Positions 11,501-23,500 of a stretch of 64,000 nt of DNA are shown piece after piece (position 1 is the first letter of the stretch; each line of letters starts with the position of its first letter). Both the position numbers and the translations under genes were made by a program. Location of the stretch: contig NC_049991.1 of NCBI RefSeq assembly GCF_000003815.2, positions 12,754,470-12,818,469 of the forward strand, written 5' to 3'. The notes beneath the pieces were generated by a model. That model searched no databases. It was not told where the DNA came from and was given only the letters and a program-made list of their open reading frames with translations. This stretch comes from Branchiostoma floridae. Taxonomy: Eukaryota; Chordata; Leptocardii; Amphioxiformes; Branchiostomatidae.

Positions 11501-14500
11501 TTAACACTTGTTGATACTTACAGGGAGTGGTCTGGGTGTACTCTGTGGTTGTAGCAGTGTACTCGGTGGTAGTGGCAGTGTACTCAGTGGTGGTCTGAGG
11601 GGTGTACTCAGTGGTGGTGTAAGGGGTGTACTCGGTGGTGGCTGTTTCAGAAAAAAAGGAAGTTAGTCCGGCATTCCATATAACGGCCTCATGGCTTGCT
11701 GAACAACTCAGTTTATGTAACACGAATTCACAATTTTGTTATTGTTGATTGGTGTAAGGGGTGTACTCGGTGCCGGCTGTTCCAGAAAAAAAGATCAGAA
11801 GTTGATTTGCCATTCCACATAATGGCCACATGGTTTGACGAACAACTCAGTTGATGTAACACAAATTCGCATTTTTTTTTTAAATCTTGATTCTTAGACA
11901 GAACGCTTGTTTATGACATTTGCTTCGAGATGGTTACCATCTAGCTTGATGAATAACTGTTACAGTTCTACGTACAAACATTTGCCAAGGTTTAGGATTG
12001 TGTTCTTACTGCAAAAGCGCCAACTAAATCGGCTACATATAGTGGCAAGAAGCAGAACTCCAGTTCGAAGCACTGAGGAAGATGTCTGACAGACATCAAA
12101 ATGTCAGCACGTGAGAGACATTCTGGTTGTACAAAAGTAATCTCCAATAATTCCTATGTTCTACCAAGCTGATGAAATTATTTTGGGAAGTTCTGCGTAC
12201 TGTAGGTGGTGCAGTCAGGAGTGCCCTGTCTGAAGTGCCTGACGGTTCCCCTGATCTGGAAGCCGCGGGGGTCCACACAGTGGCAGTACTTGGTGGTGGG
12301 GTCACACTGCAGGGGGGCAAAGGTGCCGTCAGCCAGGCAGGTGGGGGTGTAGTGGCGGGGCTGGTTCCTCACCACCTGCAGGAGCTTCAGGCATGGGGGC
12401 ACCTCGTAGTCAGGGTACTCAGTGGTGGGGGTGGGGGTGGCTGAGGGAACAAGATGGCAGATAACGTCATTAAAACTAATTATCAATAAGAAATCTGAGA
12501 AAAACACTTTTTTCTGAGAATTAAGACTTAGTAACGGTAAGTTTAATGGGCACTAAAATAAGGTTCTTAATCTTTACAGTTCTTCATTTACCTTATCTCC
12601 TCCTCAACATATCAATTATTTGCACTCTCGTTTCAGAAAAAAAACGTGTTCTTGCTGTAGAAACTGGAGCAACTGATCTCCCAGGTCGTAGGTCGCATCT
12701 AATTAAATGCTTTGACCTTTGCCCAAACCTTCCCCATTACTAATTTGATTTCCCTACAGGAAGTAGTTTTGGCTTGGTTTGGTTATACAGATCTCCATTT
12801 GTGACTGATATGTCACTATTCTTCCTGGAGTCCAGGTGATTTGTGGAGAATCACCAATTCTACACGGAAGGATTTGCACCATCTCACACCGCACCATCGC
12901 ACGTGTGGGAGTTCTTTAACGTGCCTGGGGTATGGCTCTCCCCATACACGGGACCTCCATTTAACGTCCTATCCGAGGGACGGCCCTAGTCGAAGCTAGG
13001 TACTCATTTTCACCTGAGTAAAGTGAGGAAAGTCGTGTAAAGTGCCTTTCCCAAGGGCACAAGATCGGTGACACGGCAGCCGGATTCAAACCCACAACCT
13101 CTCGGTCACGGGCCGAACATGCTGCCGCTGCGCCATGCGGTCCCACAGATGTACACAGTAGTTAGTACACTGTTTCTGTATAAGAGTTTACCTATAGATA
13201 AGGCAATGTTTTTCACTATTTTCTACACACCATAGATGTACTCCTCGCAGTTGGGCTTCTCCTCCCAGGAGCGGACCAGAGTCTCGGGGATGATGGTGCC
13301 CTCGGTGGGGGTGACACAGTAGCAGTAGCGGCTGGTCTTGTCACACTGCAGAGGCTCGAAGGTGCCGTCCTTCTGACAGGTGGGCTTGGTCTGGCTGCGG
13401 CTGCGCAGCTCGTAGCACAGAGGGGAGGGGGTCCCAGTGGTGGTGTACTCGGTGGTGTAGGGGGTCACTGGGGTGGTGGTCTCTGTAAAAGCATATAGAA
13501 TGTTTATTGTAATTCTCATAAAACTTCAACATAAAACCATATTAATAGAATGAGTTTTCAAAGCAATGGATTTAGTAAAAAAAACTGTGATACAACAAGA
13601 CCATAGCATATCCAGGTCAAAGGATACAAAAAATGGTATTTCTGCTGCAGTACCAAAGTCACATACCAGTGGGCCCAAAATTGGTCTTGACCTTCATCTT
13701 CCCAACACCTACTCACATACCAAATATCATCTGTAATCCATTCAGAAGTTCTTGAGTTATGCTGACTACAAAAATCTGGAAACACAGACAGACCAAGGAG
13801 CTTTTATCAGGCTGATAAAAGCTCATTGGACAGCGCACAGACAGGCACACCCACAGTTATTCTACATTTTTCATGGAGATGATTTAATAGTTATATCTAT
13901 CTTCTGCTGCTCTGACTTTGAGTGTTCCTTCTCATTTGCAACAATATCGGATATGCATAGTGCTGCCAGTCTGTTGCTGTTATCAAAGAGTTGACCATGA
14001 ACATACCGAAGAAGGGGGTGCAGTCAGGCAGGCCTTGGCTGACGTGCTGCTCGGTGCCCTTGATCATGTAACCCTCCTGGTCCACACAGAAGCAGTAGCC
14101 GTTGGCGTGGCACTGGGTGGGGTGGTAGGACCCATCAGCCTGGCGGGTTGGCGGAAACGGCTGCCCGGTCGGTCGGCGGAAACCGCTGCCCGGTCCGGTC
14201 CGGAGGTTAGTTTTGGGGGTTTCGGGTATTGCATACAGCAGTGTAAGTGAAGTAAACAAAATGCCTGCTTAAATATTCCATAACGGTTGTTAGATGTTGC
14301 TACATGTTCAAAGGAAGCTGGCCAAATTACTTATCTTTAAAAAAAAAATTAATTTGACATTTCTTGGTAAGATTGTCCCATCCCCAGCTGCTACTTAGAA
14401 CGTCCCCCAGTACAGAACATCAGAAGTTCGCTACGTCAAGGTTGGTCAGAGTGGCGGGTCTTTGATCTAGTATCATATGTACCGCGGGCGCCGGCGACAA

Positions 14501-17500
14501 ACCAATCAATTTTGACAGCACTACCGGGCCGAGCTGTCTGACATGTCTGAGGAGAAACTATCTCTTAAGAACTGTAAAAGAATTCAAATTTAGTTAAATT
14601 AATACTAAAATGTACATTTACAAATGCATGGATTAATTTTTTTTGTGTCAGATTCTGGTTTAAACTAATGTAGTCAATTATATATTAATTATGTGCGATG
14701 TTTTCACATAATTTTGTTACTTCACACGAAAACAGCTCCACCGTAGTCTTTTCAACATGAATGACTCATACTCTGATCAATGCCCACATCTTATTTGTCT
14801 AAAGCTATTCCGAAGAACAATTAATAATAAAGTTTACTACTGTCCCTATTAGAAGTGCCTCACACATATCCACGTGGCCACACACACTGCGTATTTTGGG
14901 GTCAACGACCTAACTTTAATATGCGCTGCATGGAATGCCGAAAACTTCCGATGAATCAAATCAATCCAACCTACAGTTTCCCATTTCAGAGTACATGTAT
15001 ATAAATACAAAATTAGTGTTGGGGATTACATTTTTGAAAAAAAAATCAAGGCGCTAATCATGAGTGCCAGGTATACAGTTCTCGAACAGGACCTTCGTTT
15101 CTGTAACCTCTACTCGAATACCAAAAAGCATTAAGTTCTTACAGTGAGGACACGGCGCGGCTCATTATCGGCAGCACTGAAATCTGGTGTTCACCGAAAA
15201 CATTACGCCGTGTTTGCGTTTTCGAATTTCCGAAACTATGGCAATGTTTGCGATATTAGTACTACTGTAATTTGTTGGGTCAGCCTACATGAGAAATGCA
15301 CTTAAATTACTCCTGCGATAGCAAGCCATCTTGTTTATATTTGGTATACTCGAAACCCCCAAAACCAACCTCCGGACCGGACAGGGCAGCGGTTTCCGCC
15401 GACCGACCGGGCAGCCGTTTCCGCCAACCCTCAGCCTGGCAGGTGGGCACGAAGCCACCGGGGAAGGTCTTCCTGGTCTGGAGGAGCCTCAGGCAGGGGG
15501 GAACAGTGGTCACACCTGTGGTGAAAAAAAAAAGAAGACTTAAATCAAGGACGTTGCTTAAATGTCCTAGGATATTTGATCTTGTAGGCCAGCTGGGAGA
15601 AAGTTAGGTAACATTATGAAACTAAGATGACGACACAAAAAAAGGGAGATGAAAATATTCAATATTAGTAACGTTACACATTTTGAAAGTAAGAATATTT
15701 TGTGAAATGTGAGAGATATAATTATTCATACAATTATCCATACAATTATACAGCCTAACAACATTATAATGCTATAAAATGGTGAATACGAGTACAGTAA
15801 ATCAATTTTGATACAAAAAGGTAATATTACATGTTGAATGACTGAATTGTCATTTAAATGATTGAAATATAAACAAATTCAAATCTATTTGCTGGGGCAA
15901 CGTCGGAAGGCAAAACGTTTTAACATGTGAAGGTAGGACATTGCCACTCACCCTCAGTAGTGTAAGTGCTGGACTCGGTGTACTGGGTGGTGGTCTCAGG
16001 GGTGTAGGGAGTGGTGGTCTCGGTGAAGGGAGTGTACTCGGTGGTGGTCATGTACTGGCTGCAGTCGGGGTAGCCGAAAGTCAGGGTATCTGGAGAGACG
16101 GAGAGAAGACGCAAGTTTTTGAGCAAATCTCGTAAACATCTTCATGTCTTGGCAAGCTAGTTTTTGACCTTTGACCTCAGCATCTTGGTCCTGATTACCC
16201 AAATATTTGTCATACTTTACGCTTAACGATATATGTCACCGTCGAACCGTTACAGTTTTATACAAATTGAAAATCGTAATGTTAGTTTATTCAACTTTCT
16301 GTTTATTCTGTGTATTGCATGTATCTACATGTACTTCATAGTAAAATATAACAGACTAACGTTACATAATTAACATACCTGAGAATATTACTTCAATATG
16401 TTATGTCATATTATGTTTGACATATATGATGTTAGTGCCTACCCTTGATGCGCTGCCCAGTGGGAGTGACGCAGTAGCAGACACCCAGTTCCTTGTGGCA
16501 CTGCTCGGGCTGGTAGTAGCCGTTAGGCAGGCACTTTGGCGGGAAGGTTCCCTTCAGCTGGCGGCTGCCGGTCTGGTACTTAACCAGCTCTTGGGTGCAG
16601 GGGCCTGGGATAGCAACAAAACTTAGTGTTAAATTTCTAGGCATTTTGAGACTTAAATACGAATTCTCCACCAATTTACAAATGAAAATATCACTTTCAT
16701 GAGAAGTCATTATGAAAGATAATCATTCTTTTTAAGAAAACTTAATCAGAGGTTAGGTCATGTGAGCTTGGTATACCAACGTTCCGGTAAATGACTTACC
16801 AACGGGACGGCAAGGGGTCGTAGAGCACTGGATGATTCCAGCGTTGCAGGTGCTAAATAATGAGTAGATAAGTGTTGGTAAAGAAACAAATCTTCTTATC
16901 TTCAGCATACAACATAACGAACAAAATTACATACACGCGCGTTCTGCCAAAGTAACCAAACGTTGGATCTATGCAGCATGACACAAGCAAAATTTTCATG
17001 AAATTTTGTTGAGAGCAACAGTCATCATTGCAGCAGCGCAGTGCATACAGAACAAATACATGTAGTAAGAAAACACAATACATCTTCAGTGCCATTTATC
17101 AGGAGTATTGACAAATGTTATTTTACCAGATGTTGCAGTCCTGAGTGAAGATCTCGCCGGCGCGGTAGGAGGTCTTGGTGGTGCGGTTGTAGCAGGTGGT
17201 GTGGGTGGGGTAGGGCACCTCAGGGGCGCAGTACTTGCGGGTGCAAGACCACTCACCATCGGTACAGATGCTGAAAGAAGTAAATATTCTTTTTCAAAAT
17301 TTTTAAAAATGCAAGAAAGACAGAGCTGTAGAAAAAATCTACAAAAACCATCAAAGAATTACTTAGACTTGCTTCCATTGCTCAACAATCGCACAAGGTA
17401 CAGTGTAAGGCAACCAATAACAACTACTAGCTATATATAGACAAGACTACGAGGCTACATACAGAACAACATGATATTATCGCTAACAGTGACATGACAA

Positions 17501-20500
17501 TATTATCGATGACATGAGCGTAACAATTTCACACCAAAAATTATTTCTCCGACTTACCAAGTGTTGCATCCCTGCTGGACAGTCTCGGTGCTGCGGTAGG
17601 TCCTGCGGCCCATGGTGCAGGTCTTGGGACGGCGGGGCTCGGGGGTGCAGGGCTTGCGGGTGCAGTCCCACTTGCCGTAGGTGCAGACACTTCAGGTTTG
17701 GGAAGCACAGACTCAAATCAGCCGCAGAACCCAATAGTTTGCATTTATGTATCTTTCAGAATATCATTTAACGTTGTTTTTTTGTGTTCAACACTTTTAA
17801 GTCAACTCCAAACTGGCAGATGCTGGAGCTGGACTTTTAACAGGCAGAACAGTGACCAACGCTAACACTTTCTGAGTCCAGCGTTTTGAAAGCTTGTACT
17901 ACTTTCCTGAACAACACCTGAACCCCATGATAAAGGTTTAACAAAGAAAAGTTTGATAGAGAAGAATTGGATTTCGTAGTACACACCAAATGTTGCAGTC
18001 CTTCTGGAAGGTCTCGCCCTCCTGGAACTCGTTGCCGCGGCGATCGTAGCAGACCTCCTGAGTGGTGGGCTCGTAGGTGGGTGGGCAGATCATCTTGGTG
18101 CAGCTGAACTGGCCGTCCACGCAGATGCTGAAGAAAGAAAATACAATCATCATATATCTTAGATTCAAATAGTGGCCGCACTTCGAGAAATTCCGGTTTT
18201 GTGTGAGACAATTTCTCATGAACAACAAAAAGAAACATATCTACCAATGACACAGGTGCATGCTAATTCAAGAGTATTAGAGTACATAACCTGTAGCGAC
18301 TGAAGTGGATATCACATGATATTGTAAATGCTACTAAGACGACCGTACCAAGTGTTGCATCCCTTCTTGATGGTCTGTCCCTGCTGGTAGATCTTTCCGC
18401 GAACGGTGCAGACCTGGGCTGTAATGTGGACAGAGCAAAGAATACGTTGAATGTGAATTGTTGTAGCAGAAAACGGCAACTACAAGGGTTTTGTAATGAG
18501 AACAGCAATCATTCTATATCTTCCATCTACCAGAATGTAAGGCAACTGTACGGATTAGGCAAACCGCGAATCTGAAGATGACACTTACGCTTGCTCTCGC
18601 ACTCGGGCTTCCTCTCACAGGACCAGCCACCCTTGGTCTGGCAGGTGCTTTAGTCACGGTGAAAACAAAATTAGAACAACGTCAGCATTTGTGAAGAGGT
18701 TGATTTAACAAAAGAATAAATTGCACATGCAGAGTCGAATGATTAAAACTGAAAGTGCCGATGAACACATGAAGCCAGTTTTGACTAACCAGATCTCGCA
18801 GCCGATGGTCTTGACCTCTCCAATCTCGTAGAACTCAGACCCGTAAACACAGATATCTGCAAACAGAAAATCAGGATATCGATGAAGCACCGGGTACATT
18901 ACTTTTGACTGTTGAATGGGACAATTCTTAAAGGTGATCCCCATCGGTCTAATCATATTTGACATATCTTTTTTTCGGTAAAGATGATATGACAATGTCG
19001 TGGCCACAGGAACCAGGTCTTGCTCATATATACATCTGACGATACAGAATGTCGAGGCTAATTGAAGTACTTACCATCATAGGGGGTTGTGGTGACGGGG
19101 GTGATTGCTGCAAAGGATATAAAAAGTCACACTTAGTAAAATGCTTCAGTGATTGCATAAAGTTTGAACACGTCACTATCATGGAAGAAATGATCGTATA
19201 CATAAGGAATACCAGCAGGTGAAGAACTATTGACTAAAAGAGTTGAACGTACGTGTGGTGGTGGGGGTCTCGGTGGTGGTGTACTCACAGGGAAGCTCGT
19301 CACAGGCCCACTTGCCGTTGCTCAAGCACTCGCTGTACACATGACAAATTAATATGATTATACGCATAAAGAAAGTTATATATCAAATGTTATGATTTGT
19401 GGTGATGAAGATAAAGATATCTTAGTTACCATTACAAAGTTATGCATAGACGAGTCATCGTGTTGAAGATTTTCGACATAACTAGCTTGAAGTCTTTGTC
19501 CAGATATCTTTAACGGTTGAGCCATATCCTAGGCCTACCATGTCTGGCACTTGTCCCTGGTGTTCTGCTGGACGGTCTCACGGGGCATAAACTCCTTGCC
19601 CTGGTAGGTGCAGATCTTGCCGCGGCCCTGGGTCTTGCAGGGGCAGAGGAAGCGCACGCGGTAGTCCTGGCACCTCACGGACCTGTCCTTCTGGTACCTG
19701 CGAGTACGAAGCGGGGTTGATTTGCATAAGACTGACTGGCAGTACATAAGTAGGCGTTCTCATGGAGGACATAACAGACTTATTCGCAGAAAAATTCCGT
19801 ACCTGTTGGATCCGAATGTAATTCTGCAACGTCGACGGAAAGTTAGCCTTTTTGTTCTAAGATTTCTGCAAAGGTTGACTACTAGTAATGTTTTAACTCT
19901 TGGGCTTCCTGGCGCTTTGTTCACAAATGCTAACATTTAAATGTATCTTCATGATCATGTCTCTTTTTCCAATATTCTCACCTGTTGTCACAGATGAGAC
20001 CGACGCGGCGGTCACAGGTGACGTTCTGGGTGGTCTGGCGCAGGGGGACACCGGCGGATGTCTGGCACTCAATGGCCTCGGGGACGGAGTGCTTGCAGAT
20101 GCCAATCCTGTGGGGGGAAACACTCTGTTAAAGGCCTGGTGTTGTAAACATGGCTGTGGTACGTTCCTGTCTTTTGTTACTAAAAGAAAAAAAATTCTTA
20201 AAGCTAGATTTTTTTACCACAGGCCCTCCAGCTCTACCTCATCGAAGTGTCTCAACATATTCATATCCCCTCGAAATACAGTAATCCTGGATCAAGTTCG
20301 CATTTTGGATACGGAACATGACTGATGAAGGGCGGCGAGATCGACTGAAAATTCGTGGTGAGCGTAGAGTCTTTTTTTTTAAAACAAAGCTCAAACTTTT
20401 CAACAAAAGAAGAGAACGCTCTCGTCATTGATTACAGACGTGATAGGTAATTCTTGCACTTACCAATTATTGCATTAAGTTTGAATATATGTCCAATTAA

Positions 20501-23500
20501 GGATAATAAACGGTCACTCACTCCTTCCTGAGGCTGAAGATGGTCTCGAAGTCACCCTTGCCGGTGTGCGGGACATCGTTGTTGATGTACTCGGTCCAGC
20601 ACAGGCCCTTCTTCACCTTCTCGCAGCGGGGACCCTCCAGCCCAGGCTGGCACTGGCACTGGTCAGGGGCGACACAGACACCGCCGTTCTGGCACTCCTT
20701 CCTGCAGACGGCTGTCATGGAGAAAACACCCATAAGTGACCAACTGTGAGGAAACGTTGAGCCATAGCCTTTTTTTTGTGAATTGCCGAAGTATGACCAA
20801 CTATGACTCGCGAATCCAGTTCAACAATTTCATTTGAACCGGAGTCAGCGTTTCGGTCTTCTACTTCCCTACGTACGGCTGTAGAAGACATCGTGTCAGA
20901 TCAAACTGGATTAAAACTTTTAACTTGTAAAAACAACTATCTAAAATCTTAAGAAGATGATGATAAGGCATCTGAAGATGGGAGACCACTTACGAATCTG
21001 GCATCCGGTCTCAACATCGCCAGTCCAGCCCCTGCAGCACTTGTAGGCGGTGATTGGTTCTCTGTGAAGTGTAAGTTGGGTTTATGAACTTTCAAGACAT
21101 AGCATACTACGGGAAGGTCTTAAAGGAATTGATGATAAGGTGCAGAAGATAAGGCCGAGCAAGCTGTTTTGTCTTACAGCAACGTCCATGTGAAGTATAT
21201 GAACGGGTTACCGTACAAAGGTAATGATAATGTTGTTACTTTGACTACTTTTCCATGCACGTGTCCAATTTATTAATAGTGGCAAAGGTGAAGGTCACAG
21301 CAAAATGCGTAAAGTTATCGGTACCGCCAAAACTTTCTTACACAACAAACCCATTAAATGTTTGAATGTGCATTTCATATATTGCCTCAATCCATAAAGG
21401 TGCCAAACCTACCTCCTGCCGTGCCTGGGTGTCTTGGTATAGGAGCAGACCCTCCCGCTCCTACAGTGTTATGAGAGACATGAAATATTATTGTATCAGG
21501 TAGAAAGCATGCTTCCAATACAAAAATTCCTAATATTCATAGTACCCTAGATGGATTCAGCAGTGGTGTGGGAAATGCGACAACTATCTTGCCTATAGAC
21601 ATAGGCATGTTGAGGTTAGAATGTACTAGACGGATCGGTCGATTGGATTCGACCTTGAGTTGACAGCCACGTGATTCCCATTTCTTACACTTTCAATAAG
21701 ACAGGCTGTTGGAATGATTTATTAGTTTTCGATGGCCAAAGTGCAAATAACCTTGGCAATTAAAAATGAAATCTTCGAGTTGTGTAAACACCGATGTGTC
21801 ATACTGTCAATTATGTCAATTGAAGCTGGTACGGGGATTTCAATGTGAGTTACATAAGACACATAAGACGAATTAGCAAAGAAAGAGCTAGAACGACATC
21901 GGATCAAGAAACCTTTGCTCAGTAAATCAAAGGTTATGCACATGTTTGTTAATCATAGGTTACAGCGCTGTAAAGTCCATTTGGGGGGCGGTGAAACGTT
22001 TGCTAAGTGAGTTCAAAAGTCCGTTTAAAAGGTTCCAATCTCGTAACGCAAACAGTTCTTGCATCATGTTGAGATAGTTGTCTCGGAGATTGAACACCTG
22101 GATGGACACAGGGTGCTACAATCGCTCGATTTGTGTATTTAACTCCCGCTGAGTTCTACACGCCCAACGATACATTTCACGCATACATGTAACAGTTACC
22201 TGAGGGAGGTTTGGAAAGCACATGCAGAGTAGGATTCCATGTAATATCCTCAAGAGATGTACATGACTCTATCTATTCTAGCCCGGGCGAAGGATATTTA
22301 ACTTACTTCGCTTGTTGTTTATTCAACATTTCACGCATACTGTAACAGTTACCTGAGGGAGGTTTGGGAAGCACATACAGAGTAGGACTCCATGTAATAT
22401 CCTCAAGAGGTGTACATCACTACTCTATCTATCTATCCTCGTATTCAGTCTTCGACGAAGAATATTTAACTCATTTCGCGTGTTGTTTATTCAACATTTT
22501 AGCCTTATCAGATATTCACGAATAGCCAGCAAATATCTACCATGTTACACAAGCCAAAGAGTTGCCGCCGCAAGATATACGCGATGTTTAAGACACAGAT
22601 GTTTTGTTAGTTTTCTTATTAATCTGTGAGCTACACAGAGAGGATGTGTCCGTACCAGGTTGGGTCGGTGGTGTAGGGGATGTCGGTGGTTGTCATGGTA
22701 ACCTGTGTCTCGGTGGTGGTGGGTTCCTCCTCCCACTCCCAGTACTTGATGACCTTGGCTTGCGCCAAGACGACGAAGCACAGAAACAGAAGCACCTGTG
22801 GGTAGATTCGCGCGGAACTTTTATAGACTTGAACTAACTTTTTGGTCAATATAACTTTATTGCGCAACAATTGTACATAGTACAAAGCATGGCACCTACT
22901 AATACAAAACTACTGTATACATAACTATAAGGTTAATCTACATGATACAAAGGTGCATAAGTATGGGATGGAAATGGTCTTTTACAATCATTGGAGGGAT
23001 TTCTAGCGTCTAGACAGTCTTTGATATATTTTCCTATGTATAGCATGCAGGGGTATCACAAAGTCATAATATATTTGAATGGAGAGATTTTCGATGATTT
23101 AAACCTATTCGTATTCACAGTAAGTACNNNNNNNNNNNNNNNNNNNNNNNNNNNNNNNNNNNNNNNNNNNNNNNNNNNNNNNNNNNNNNNNNNNNNNNNN
23201 NNNNNNNNNNNNNNNNNNNNNNNNNNNGGTGACTTTTTTTCTTGTCAAATACAGAGCTGACCTTATATCAAATCGTCATCTTACTCGTAGAATTCCTAAC
23301 GGATCACCCGTTAGTGTGATCATTTCGTGCACTAAGGTTTTCTACACAAGTTTGGTATCGTATAGACATAGTTTCAGAAGACACAGCCGACGCCTACCCT
23401 AAAAAGAGTGCCTACAACATTTTTTGCATTGATATCAAAGCTGCAAAAACTTAACTTTGCTTTTTTGAACTACACAAGGCGATAAACATGTACATATATA

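Noticed and set aside
13944-14250. Plus-strand open frames across the transposon ends (also 15,296-15,607)
   Set aside because: They cross inverted repeats and antisense exon 19; no independent support.
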